The notes under the pieces: generated by a model
The model's database searches: none
What the model saw: the letters and a program-made list of their open reading frames with translations, nothing else
What the model was told of the DNA's origin: nothing
Source: Anthostomella pinea
Taxonomy: Eukaryota > Ascomycota > Sordariomycetes > Xylariales > Xylariaceae
Assembly: GCA_963556695.1 (NCBI GenBank)
Contig: CAUWAG010000006.1
Span: 3,286,001-3,350,000 of the forward strand
Direction: 5' to 3'
DNA: 64,000 bases
Shown here: piece by piece, positions 53,225-63,580 of the stretch
How the letters are laid out: each line of letters begins with the position of its first letter
Position numbering within the stretch: the stretch's first letter is position 1
Made by a program: the position numbers and the translations under genes

Positions 53225-55556
53225 CTAGCAGTATTCTTCGTCGTCTGCTTCACGTGTCCTTTCGCTAACTGCTATCCACGCAGTTGCCCACTTTGCGAGC
53301 TCGTCAGAGGACATCCTTTCGACGTAATCAACTTCATCCTTCTTGTCGGGTGACAGCAATACGGGGTCTAACTCGTGTATAACACCAGCTCGTAGCCACG
53401 AACGCAGTACCTGGCAGAGACTGATGATCATAGCATCTAGGGCGCCGCGAAGGCTAGTCGTCATTAAGGGTGTTCTGTATCTCGAGATCACGGTATTCGG
53501 TATCCCACAGCTCTTGGACCAAATCTTTTGCCTTCTGAATCCATTCGGGCCGATCATTCCATTTCTGTTCGAACCAGTGCCATCGGAATCGGGGGTGAAG
53601 GGCTATAGCCGCGTAATAGAGGGGGGTCTCGTCGAGCTTCTGATAATATTTGTCTAGCTTCATCCAATTAAGGTTGATGTTAGCTACGAAGTGTTCACTA
53701 TTAGGAAGCTTGTTAGCAGTAATTTTATAACCCTTAAGCTTGCCAAGAAGGAATTCAAATCCAAAGATAACATCCCAGATGTTACCATACGAACCGGTCC
53801 ATCCTTTCCGCTTGTGTTGCATGCCATCCCCTTCGAGTAATTTCACGGTGTGTTCATAGTCAGTAAGGATAGCGGCAGTGTGCTCAAGAACGGTCCAATC
53901 GTGATCATTTAGATGATTCTCTTCTTTGAGGATTCGGGGCCGCCTTGCCATGGCCCTGCCACTAACGAGGCCAGTCCTCTTGGATCTGTGTTGGTCTTCC
54001 CATTCCTGATTAAATTGGGCTATCATTCGAGGGAGATACGGGCGAAGCTTGATGAGACGGCGGATCATATATAACTGTGAAAGCCATCTAGTGTCGTTAT
54101 CGAGGATGACACACAGTGCCCTGGTATGAGGAACTGTGAAATCGAGGACATCTTGCCGTTGGACGTCAAGAAGGATGTAATGCAAGCGGTCAGATCGCCA
54201 GATATCAACGACGAGGTTGTGAGCCTTGCCAACAGGGCCTAATCGGTGATACAACGCGTGTTCAGCAACCGAAAGAGATTTGACCTTGCTGATCTCTGTT
54301 TCGAATGCTTCAACATCAGTACCAAACAATAAGGATTTGGCAGAGAGATTCAACTGATGCCCGAAGCACCGGCCACGCCGTTTCTTGCCCTCGAAGCCTA
54401 GGGCTAGCCCTATCTCGGTTGATGCCGTATCCATATTGGCAGCGTTATCGAGAATAAGAAAGCCGATCTTATGATCAATACCAAACATCTTTAAGACTTC
54501 GACGATTTGCGTGGCAATATTTTGATATGTGTGACGAATGGAGACCTCGGGGATGCCGAGAACTAGCTTGCAAGGCTTGTTGTATTCATCTCTGAAAAAG
54601 ACGACTACGCCATACAAAGCGCGATGATTACCTGACCGCCAGCCATCAAAGGATACGTGTATCTTGCCAGGTGAAGCCCTCAACGCCTCGATGATGGCTC
54701 CCTTGTGCCGTTGGAATTCGCGTATGATTTTTTTGCGTAGCCCGGTCGAGGAGATGTGCCCGCTTTGGTCTGTGATACACGGGTTGAGGTATTCGTGTGC
54801 AAGGCGTAATTTGGGATGATTCACAGTAGCAAAAGGAAGGTTCTCTTCGACGATCCATTCCATAAGGAGGCGGTGAAAGGTATCTCGATCGAAGTTCTTC
54901 AGCATGCTATTGGTTATTGCTTGGTCTCGAGGGTTCTCTAGGTTGACGGAGAGATATCGGTGAAGCCGTTGTTGGCTCGTATCGTTGATTGTTTCGGCTC
55001 GTAATTGTGCCTTGGATCTGGTCTTTTCACCCCCAGGGGCAGAGATCGATTCGACTAGATACAGGTGCTGTATGGCGTTCTGAAGGCCTGCAGATATGAA
55101 AGAATCGGGTACGGGATTGCGGCGAGTGATACAGTATCGGCACACCCATTTGAAGGTCCTACCCTTCTGGATGTCATATCCGTGATCCCAGGCCCAGGAG
55201 TTGAGACCTCGCTTCCACTGAGCCCACGTGTAGCCATGAAAACACGCAAAAAGGAAGGCTTCGTCGCCCTGAGAGATGCTGAGAGATGCCGTGGCGGAGG
55301 GATTCTCGTCGAGATGATTGGGGTGCTGGCGAGGGGGTTGCGGACAAAGGGACGTTGTTGGGAGGCTCGGAGCCACCGTGTATCGAGGATTCGGGTGTAC
55401 CGGCCATGGTGAAGCGTGCTGAGGGTACTGCTTGCAATTCGAGGCGAAAAAATTGAATGAACAGGTGAGTTCGAGTGGTTGGGTCGTATTCGAGTGAATC
55501 TGAATGATTTGCCTGCTTTGGAGTGGTTTGCGTGGTCTGAATGTTGTTTGTGCCAT
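53225..55556 (-). pseudogene. hAT transposase, dimerisation domain apparently deleted
   Basis: A 700-codon frame (55556-53454) contains the BED-like Cys/His part (FKWVCRYCITRR), a helical region, and the RNase H-like core: HVSFDGWRSGNHRALYGVVV (first Asp), IGFLILDNAANMDTASTEIG (second Asp), RCFGHQLNLSAKSLLFG, and DNDTRWLSQLYMI. It stops at TAG just after EIQNTLNDD. The following frame resumes MIISLCQVLRSWLRAGVIHE, a C-terminal block that in fungal hAT transposases follows the dimerisation segment with the ERVFS-like motif. That segment and the last catalytic Glu region appear to be missing, so the copy is probably inactive through an internal deletion plus frame change. Confidence 0.85.
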
Positions 55557-55658
55557 TTGGTGACTGCATTCAGAATTTGCATGCTAGCTAGCTAGGTGGT
55601 TGAAATCATATGTCAATGTTTCTACCAGTGATATAATGCCCAACTCTTGATTAAATGC

Positions 55659-55735
55659 GCATTATCTTGGTATAGTGGTATGGTAGCGCAAAGTTTGCCT
55701 TGCGGAAAAGGCTACGTTCAGATCCTATAGGAAGC
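55659..55735 (+). other. tRNA-like sequence inside the hAT element
   Basis: Contains TGGTATAGTGGTA (A-box-like, as in tRNA-Gly/Asp D-arms), an anticodon-like hairpin with CGCAA/TTGCG stem and TTTGCC loop, and GTTCAGATCC (imperfect B box), followed at 55742 by a T-run that would end pol III transcription. The loop is 8 nt and the acceptor stem poor, so it is a tRNA pseudogene or SINE head rather than a working tRNA. Confidence 0.4.
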
Positions 55736-56076
55736 TCAGGATTTTTTTTTTTGTAAAAAACGGGGCTCTTAGATTTTTGGACCAATCAGAGCCCATATTT
55801 CATCCACTGTCATACACTCGTCCATTACGTCAATTACACTAAGCCTTGAATGTAATGGATGACCCCTTCAGCTCCAGTGGATGTACGCCAAAGTGCTCCA
55901 CTAGCGTGTACACCAGTGGACTAGCGTGTAATTGATTTGACCCTTGCCTTGTGGCGAACAAGCTTGAGTTGCGGCTGCAAACGGGAAAGTTTTGGCAGCA
56001 TGACGCCTTTTACAACCATTGAGACGATATGTTGTTGATCGTCCCCGAGCAACACGTGGATTGACTCATGGTTGTG

Positions 56077-56451
56077 TTATCCTACAAGTATAACAAACTC
56101 AGAGTGTGCCTTCAGTGCCTGGTATCTCGCAATGGGAATAAAGACCAGAATATTAGCTGACTGGTTGGATAAAAGAAAAGAAACAGTGGTAGACCCTATT
56201 AGAGAGGTTGCATGAGTCATGTAGGGCATACTGCCAGCAAAAGTCGCTGCGGTGATTTGGTGGTTGCTGAGGCCGAAATCGCCGGGCTGGAGACGGTGTT
56301 GGTCTGGCCGTGATACATAGAGAATATTCTCCGGCTTTATGTCTTGGTGGACGATGCTCACAGTTGCAAGGCAATCAAGTGCTTGGAGCATGTGATGGAA
56401 GACGGTATCGCCAAGGTCGGTGATAAGAATGGAACACCTGCCCTTGAGCAT
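56077..56451 (-). pseudogene. Protein kinase fragment
   Basis: Contains the catalytic loop VHQDIKPENILY and the activation segment start GDFGLSNHQ followed by FAGSMPYM, the core of a Ser/Thr kinase C-lobe. The N-lobe (Gly loop, Lys) and the later APE/DxWxxG blocks are absent, and the flanks have no continuation. It is a remnant of about 70 residues of true homology, 130 bp right of the hAT insertion. Arg of the HRD motif is Gln here (HQD). Confidence 0.7.
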
Positions 56452-57683
56452 CCCTTGGGGCGCTTCGCGGGCGGTGGCCTAGGATATAAATGTTAACTGG
56501 GCGTATAAGTTAGGAGACTGTTGAAAGGCTTTTTATCACGGGAATTCGAAGTGTGGCACCCACATCAGGGCGTTGTCCTTGTCCTTGTCCTTGTCTTCGA
56601 CCTGCATGATCTTTCTTGAGGGAATTTGGTCGGCGGCTGCCACTTCTGGTCGGACGTCAAGATGAAGCACATGACCCAGGAGCTTGATAGATATGCGTCA
56701 GAGTAAAGGGCTTGAGTCGATGGTAGATGTAAAAGTGTTTGCTGCTGGAGAGTCTCTACCGAAAATTGTCACGGAAGAGTCTAGCAACCAGGGCGCATGC
56801 TCGACAGCACCGTTTGGAGACCAAAAGGACTTCAAGTAGGGAGTCAAAGTCCTGTAAGAGAGCCGCAGTTGGGGAGTTATTATTTTCTTCACGTAGCTCC
56901 TGGGACGAATCACTGTCTTGATCTTTGTTGCATTGCTGTAAGAGGTAGAGGCCTATCGGAGTAGTCGTCCGTAAGCTTACTCCAAGGATGCCCAGCAGTG
57001 CGGGTATATCGACTGACGAACCGATTCCTCATATCTCAGAAAACATGGTACCACGAATCAGCACTCAGAGCAAGCGTGAACGCCGGAGTAGTTTTCTATG
57101 TCGCAACGGAAATGTTGGGGGGTTCCCGGTCTGCGATCTTGTCGTAAATTGTTTCGCAATTAAATCGTACCTCAAACCCCCCTTTTTATGTTAACTCGAT
57201 ATAGGCCGGGTCATGTTATAGTTAGACCTTCCGGGGTGAGGCGCCTGAAGCCGTTGTCCGTCCAGCTTGTAGTTTGTCTGAAAAGTTCAAACTGGTATAG
57301 AATACCGCTTTCGCTTGATACTGGGAAGCTTTCCAAAGTCCCCGGCTGTCCACCAGAGTTCGGTGGATCGGGAGCAGTGGAATATCTTGACTGCGTGCAG
57401 TGGAACGCGAGGGGCTGTGGGCGGCGCTGGGCATGGTGCTTGACTTGCTATTGTCGTCTAAAGGGGAGAGGGCGGGGATCGAGGGTGTTTCTGATTTTCT
57501 GGCGTTGGTAAGGATGGGTAATGATACTGATCATTCCAAGGAGACCGAAAACGTGAGTATTAATGTTGATGGAGAAAAGAGACGAGAGGAGAGGAGAGAA
57601 AGCTGGGGGTTTTACCGACACAGAGGAGCTGGTCTGCTTCCTTCTCCTGGGTCCGTTCTTGCCGCCTACGCTTCGATGAACTG
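56452..57683. other. Accessory-island sequence, no gene named
   Basis: Includes a short TCCTTG hexamer repeat near 56572-56600. Minus-strand frames show isolated protein-like bits but none I can name. Confidence 0.4.
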
Positions 57684-57696
57684 ATCTCTGTATTGG
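57684..57696 (+). repeat. Target-site duplication of the plus-strand SINE (left)
   Basis: ATCTCTGTATTGG, identical to 58253-58265. Confidence 0.9.
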
Positions 57697-58252
57697 GCCG
57701 TATGGCGCAATGGTCAAATGCGCCTGGTTGTGTTCTCGTTTGTGCGGTGGGCGACGAGAACAAGTGGGTTCGAATCTTGCTATGGCCTCCTTCTGACCCA
57801 GCTTGTGCGAGTCGACAACCAGCACATGACAATAAAGAGGCCCCATTATCGCAGAGCCTGATAGCCAAGCAGCTTGTCTCCATAACACCTATTCCTGTAA
57901 AGTTTTTCCTCTTATGGTTTCCCTCATTAATAGATAACAAATACCTATTTCACCCACTAATGCGACATATATCGAACGGCTACTGGAACAATATGTACAC
58001 CAGAGGACTGAGGTCCACTGGGTCGTTTTGTCACTAGATAAGAGGTTTTTTTGACAGAATTGTGCTTAGATATTGACTAAAACTATCTGGACACTCCAGA
58101 TTGGTATCGCTACAGCGAGGATAGGCTCGTGCGTGGATCTGAATATATCTAGACTGACACCTCTACAACCTTGCGATGCAATGGCTCTGGGAGGCGTGGT
58201 TTGCCCTGTTGAGGGACTGCACCCACGATAAATACAATCAATCAATCAATCA
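57697..58252 (+). mobile_element. tRNA-derived SINE, copy 2
   Basis: 556 bp, same family as 48843-49397. Head GCCGTATGGCGCAATGGTCA, B box GGTTCGAATCT (one change from copy 1), acceptor-stem partner ATGGCCT downstream of the T-arm, so the 3' half of the tRNA fold is still recognisable. The tail is four to five AATC units. Perfect 13-bp target duplication on both sides. The slightly mutated B box may reduce pol III transcription of this copy. Confidence 0.9.
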
Positions 58253-58265
58253 ATCTCTGTATTGG
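58253..58265 (+). repeat. Target-site duplication of the plus-strand SINE (right)
   Basis: ATCTCTGTATTGG, identical to 57684-57696. Confidence 0.9.
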
Positions 58266-59236
58266 AAAGGGCATATGTGTTAGGTGGCCATCTGGGACTA
58301 GGCTACTTCGCGAGCATCTTGTATTGCGGTGGTGCAAACTTAATGAATATCAGGAGCAGCTGAGGTGTCATTGAGGAAGTTAATAACCCCAGGTGGAAGT
58401 ATTTTGTGATTATCAAAGAGCAGCGGACGGCTCGTATGTCTTCGCCTCATGGTAGGTTTTTGAATTAAAAGTTACGAAGACTACGTTTATATTTAGAGGT
58501 TATATCCGTTGTTATCTCTTTGACGCGTTTCGTGCCGGTACGAGCAGTTTGGGGGGTTCTGAATGTTATTGTAAGAGAGATCGAAATCTCGGAGGGTAGA
58601 TGGCTGCGGTGGCCTGGTGGTTGGTGTTTTGTCTTGCGTTCTTGTCGAGCTGGGGCTCTCGTCTGATCTCTTGTGGAATTTTGCGATCAATCGTGTTGCC
58701 GTGCCCTAATGGCTCGAATCAGGGGGTTTTGACGAGATTGGGGTGTTGAGTGTGCGGAAGCGCTGGTAGAGTGAAAATCTCGAGAAATGACCATGAGATT
58801 GGTGTGGGACTCTGTGTGGTACAGAGCTCCTTGGTGTGAATCGTCACTAATGGAAAGTAGCTTTACAAGGTGGTGACGTGTGCCGTCTGGTCGACCAAAG
58901 GTTTGGTATCGCAGTACTCCGGAGAGCACGGCGAATCTGGCGTAGATGGCTAGTGAAGCGAGGTAGTTTGGATACGTGGTGAAGTTGTGAAATGACCGGT
59001 AGCGACCTGGCGAGGTTTGGTGACGGCGTTTCTGGGTACTTACCGTGAAGTTATCCAGCGGTTCTCTTGTTGGGGATCCTGGGGGTGACGACAATGCTAA
59101 GAAAAACTCAGGATTAAGTGACGGGTATCCTATTCACGTGTCTTAGTTCCTCCCAAAGGCACAACAAAACTAGTACACTATATACACAATATGCACGGGT
59201 TCCTGCGTTACTTCGAGGGAGCTAGGTGGTAGCGGC
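58266..59236. other. Intergenic, no gene seen
   Basis: Nearly 1 kb between the SINE and the Pth11-like gene. Minus-strand frames at 58493-59094 are Ser/Thr/His-rich and show no motif. Confidence 0.45.
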
Positions 59237-60733
59237 CTAGAAAGCACGTCCAGGCTGATGAGTTGTCGCACCGCGCTCCAGGTCGGCCGGCACATGAATC
59301 GTCTCCAGCGTGAAAGTATCCGTCCTCGTGATCTGATGGTGGTGGTGTTCCTTGCCCCCCGAGACGACGAGATTCCGAGGATCCGAATGCACTTTGTGAT
59401 GGTACCCTTGCCACTGATGTGCGTTCTTGGCCGATGGGTTCCTCCCAGATCGCGTCACGTTGAGCGTGATGGCGCAGAAGTAGGATTTCGTTGATTCAGA
59501 GAGGTGGTACCTCAGGAAGGCCGGCAGCAGCATGAGACAGGAGCAGATGAGTCCGACGTTGATTTCCAGTGTACTAGACGATTGATTGTCAGCGGAGTCA
59601 GACCTTCCGATACGACGATGGGAGCGTTCGTTCGCGAGTCACTCACGCCCAGACTGAAACAGAGGCAATGTTGTATGTAGAGTCCAAGTCGCTCTGTAGG
59701 AGTGGCGTGAAGCCCAGGCGGACGAGGCTGGCCGCACAGGCACTAGAATTAAGGGGTTGAGCATCGTGTTCACCCACACGGCAGAGCAAGGGCGTTGGGA
59801 CGCAACCTACAAGATACCAATTCCAAAGACGGCCCCGAGTCTCAGCTTCTGCCTTGGGCTCATGTTCAATCCCCAGAGCAGTGGAACGGGCAGGATCAGC
59901 ACGTAGACATCCACGGCGGCATTCCACACGCCACTGAGATAAGAGACTGGGGCAGGGTCTGAGCAATGGCCTTCGACAGAGTCATCCCACGCCTTTCGGA
60001 CCGGGGTGCAGAAGAAGATGATAGCAAGCAAGAGCGCTATGCCCATGAGGAGGACGACGACAATCCCGCCGTTGACGAAGTACTTGGCCTTCTTCTTCAA
60101 GTTGAATAGACGACGGTATAGGAAGAGGAGGCTGAGTTTGATCGCAGTGGCGGCTACGAGGTACACCTGGGACGCTATGGTTTGAAACTATGGAAAGGAG
60201 GTTAGTTTCGCCTTGGTAGAGCCGCGATTTGACGACATTGGGAGACGCACCTTCAACGCTGAGACGAGCCAGGTCGCCGGCTCTTCCCATATGTGACGGC
60301 CGATTCCCCAGTGGAAACCTTCCCACCAAGTCAGCGAATAGTCCCTACTAGTATAAGTTGAGCAGCATACACTCGAGAAGTAATCCTGACCATGCTGCCG
60401 TCGCGCACTGTCGATTCGACGTCAGTCCATGTACCTGGAGTTCGAGGCTCGGGAGTAGCTTGCAAGTGCAAAGAGGCAGATGTCTGAGTACTATAGCATC
60501 AGTAGCCGATCATGATAGGTGTGCGTTTGCGGAAACTCACAATCGTCAGCACCCAGATTCACTCGAGAAATATGCACTCGGGTGTATATCCGCATGGCAA
60601 CAGCCAAGGTGCTCAGCGTGAGGAAGACGGTGTGGATCGCTATGTTCTCTGTCATCTGGTTCGGCGGATCGACGAAGTTCGGCGTTACCCCTGCTGGTGG
60701 TGGCACCACGCCCTGAGACCACTGTGATGACAT
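59237..60733 (-). CDS. Pth11/rhodopsin-domain seven-helix membrane protein
   Basis: Six exons (60733-60541, 60483-60435, 60344-60251, 60187-59811, 59742-59647, 59573-59237) give 381 residues with all GT-AG junctions in phase. The family pattern of fungal rhodopsin-domain integral membrane proteins is clear: first helix IAIHTVFLTLSTLAVAMRIY, LGADDY, WWEGFHWGIGRHIWEEP, YLVAATAIKLSLLFLYRRLF, IVVVLLMGIALLLAIIFFC, VWNAAVDVYVLILPVPLLWG, KLRLGAVFGIGIF, and EINVGLICSCLML before a His-rich cytosolic tail (GGKEHHHHQ). Pth11 itself is a plasma-membrane receptor for surface cues; most relatives are uncharacterised. No CFEM domain precedes it. The segment between helices 1 and 3 is short, so one small exon may be mis-joined. 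Confidence 0.85.
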
Positions 60734-61562
60734 GTGTCTCTTTGACTTCGTGCTGCAAAGACGAAAACGAGGCGACGAGATTGATACGCGGATCAAGGAA
60801 GGGAAGTGAGAACGGACGACAGCAGCAGCAGCTACACTGACTGATCTCGGGCTGCGCACCAGTCATCAGTAATCCGGATGCGAATCGAGCCTGCTGGCCC
60901 GGATTAAAGAGCTGCCCCCTTTGAAGGGTATTCAGGATCTCACGTCAGGGCAGGTGGGTGGGTGACAGTGCAGGATTCTTCGAACAGAAGAGAGCTGAAG
61001 GATTCCAACTGCAACCCTCTGCTCTGCCATGTAGCAGCCACTCAAGCCACTGTATGCTCATGCATGTCAAGGCGTATAGTGTTTTGCTGACCACCACTGA
61101 TGATTCAGCCATACATAATCCAATCATATACCCATGAACGGCACGGGGACGGCGCAGTCCTGCGCCTGAATGTTACGTCGGGATCACGGAGTAGAAGCGA
61201 GACTGACTGTACGCAACAGTAGCGCACGCCACCATGCGATCGTTGCAGGATTATCTTCATCCTGCCGCCTCTATGAGCCCATAACTCAAATAAGTTATAA
61301 CATGATGTGCTCTCATAGACCTGGTACAATGAAGGCCACATGTCCAACGAAGGCTGGATCGACATCTCGCAAGCTGCACTGCAACCCAGTACCATGCATG
61401 AGAACTGCCATGCAGCCCATTTTACCCCAACAGGATCAAAGCTAGGGTAACATCCCAGGCTTCGTATGCAGCCCAAATCACATGGTCGTCACCATCATGC
61501 AGTGGACGTGCGGGCCCGAGCCGCCCTCTATCTTATGTGGCTACCTTGGCGGCAGGCGTCAG
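60734..61562. other. Intergenic, no gene seen
   Basis: 829 bp between two tandem minus-strand genes. It holds the promoter of the Pth11-like gene and the 3' region of the P450 gene. No other feature. Confidence 0.5.
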
Positions 61563-63580
61563 TCAGTGTACGATAGCCCTGATGCCCTTGCTATCCAAAC
61601 GAGATGTTGCGACCATGAAGTCGTGAACCAGCTGCACGTCGCTTTCATCTGTCTCGAAGACCTCCAGTTGAGGACCACTGGGGCGAAAGAGCACAGCCAG
61701 AGCATAGGCTATCTCGGCCATTGCCAAGCTGAAGGAGAGGTGGTGATATCAGTATCCAACTCAACTCGCGCACATATATAGGGGGGCGTATGTGAATGAA
61801 TGCACTTACTGGATACCTAGACAGTTTCTGGATCCACGGGCGAAGGGCACGTAGTTCCGGTTCATCGCCGGGTCGATGTCGCCGATCCAACGTTCGGGTC
61901 TGAACTCGAGTGGCGCTTCGTACACGCTGGTATCTGTGTGCATGAGATACGACGACATGCCTACTGGAACCTTAAAGGCGGTCAGTAAATAAAGTCGACG
62001 AAAGCTATCTCTGGTGACATACCCCAGGTGGAATGGTATACTGCTTGTACTGAATGGGAACATCGGGCGAGATTCGAGGTAGGCGGTGCATTACGCCATA
62101 GCTGATACTGTTGCCCGTGTCTCAGTGTCCACCGTCAAGTCGGGAGGGGTGGTAGAAACAGTACGCGGGCAACCTACCGCAAGGACTCCTTGATGACAGC
62201 CTGGAGGAGCACCAATTTCTCGAGCTCGGCCCATGCCGGGACGACTTGGGGCCATTTGACCATTACATCTCTGAGCTCTGCCTCAACTGCACGTTGCAGC
62301 TCGGGTCGGGACAGGATATAGTAAGACGCTACCCCGATTGTACGACCGCTGGTCCAGGTCCCTCCCGCCATGATCAGCATGGCCTCCATCACGAGCCGGG
62401 GCTCGGTCTTCTCCGACTCGGGCATGTCGCTGTTGACGACGTGGTGGAAGAGGGACGTGACGTTCTCGTCCTGTACGGAGTCGCTCTTCAGGACTTTGCG
62501 GATATTCTCCCTGGCTTTCTGCACCGGATGTCAGCTGCCAGAGCTGGGTCGAGTAAGGGGGGCACATGGTCTTCCTCACCTGCCTCAGTTTGCGCAATCC
62601 TTCTCCGCGGGGATATGCGAGCAGAAAGAGTCGCTCTGGGATGTAGCTCATTATCCTAGAAAGGTGTTAAGTAACTAGGTCGGCTCCTCCATGGCTGGCA
62701 GGTGATCACGTACAAGACCAGTGTTGGGAATGCCGTGGCGATGGGTATGGAGCGGATGATCATATACATCGCATTGAACCTGGATCCTCATTCAATATCG
62801 TCAACAGCACTCATTGTAGGTTGACGTACCAATCGGGTGAGAACTCGGGATCGCTTAGGAACCTGTCCCCATGATCTTTGGTATCAAGGCACATCCTTCC
62901 CACAACATCGCCGGTGTACGCAGTGAAAGCGTGGTCTAGGCGGATGATGTCGTTGGTACCAGAGTACTCTCGGAGGCGGGTTTCAAGATGCAGGGCTACC
63001 TCTGTAATCACCGGCAGGTAGCGATTGATGCCCATCCTTGTGAAAGTCGGCTCCAAGGCCTTCCTCCTGACCCGGTGGAGATCGTGCTCCTTCGTAAACA
63101 GGTGGGAATCTGGACAGGGAAGTCGGTCAGTGGCCATTCACAGTCCTTGGATGTACACGCTTACCTTCAAAGCCAATTCCTTTGCCAAACGCGTCATAGT
63201 GGTCAGTCCGCCGCTTATTCTCAGTGACATACAGCTCATTGTAGAATTCCGGGTCGTGTATGGAAAGCTCATCAGGGTTGACTCGGACGATGGGACCTGC
63301 ATTGCCGTCTTAGCTGCCTTACTCGATGGCGGATAATGGTGGTCAAGATACACCTACCATATTTCTTGTGCATCTTTTCAATCTCGAATATGTACTTGCC
63401 GTTACGCAAGACCTGATAGTAAAACTCATACCAGCCAGTCGCCGCAGCTATAGGAGGTCCAGGGAAATCCGCGATAGGTGAAAAGTACAGGCGGTAGACG
63501 ACGACAGAGAAGAACCAGACGCATTGTGCGAGGATCAATGATCCTATCGCTGCTCCAAGAACTGAATAATCGAGAGCCAT
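61563..63580 (-). CDS. Cytochrome P450 monooxygenase (trichodiene-oxygenase-like group)
   Basis: Nine exons (63580-63358, 63296-63165, 63109-62830, 62779-62714, 62655-62580, 62518-62178, 62107-62023, 61970-61810, 61728-61563) give 509 residues with every phase consistent. An N-terminal membrane anchor (AAIGSLILAQCVWFFSVVVY) and Pro-rich hinge (FPGPP) are followed by DSHLFTKEHDLHRVRRKALE (C-helix WxxxR region), the I-helix (AGGTWTSGRT), K-helix ExxR (KESLR), PERW, and heme loop FARGSRNCLGIH with the Cys ligand. The WYEFYYQVLRNGKYIFEIEK block and C-helix text are those of the large fungal group related to trichodiene oxygenase. No terpene cyclase or other pathway gene is in view, so the substrate is unknown. 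Appears intact. Confidence 0.92.

Larger units (their letters stand above)
53085..55946 (-). mobile_element. hAT-superfamily DNA transposon
   Basis: 2862 bp. Ends are CAGGGCCCAAATCAATTACA on the left and the near-inverse TGTAATTGATTTGACCCTTG on the right (inverted ends of 20 bp with two or three mismatches). Both sides carry CCTTGTGG (53077-53084 and 55947-55954), a perfect 8-bp target duplication as expected for hAT. Subterminal repeats containing GGATGTA/TCCACGAA-like motifs occur at both ends. The transposase gene fills most of the element on the minus strand, and a tRNA-like sequence sits near its 5' side at about 55.7 kb. Confidence 0.93.

Noticed and set aside
61563..63580. Toxin (trichothecene) biosynthesis gene call for the P450
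   Set aside because: Only the broad P450 group is recognisable; no pathway partner gene is present, so no toxin role can be claimed.
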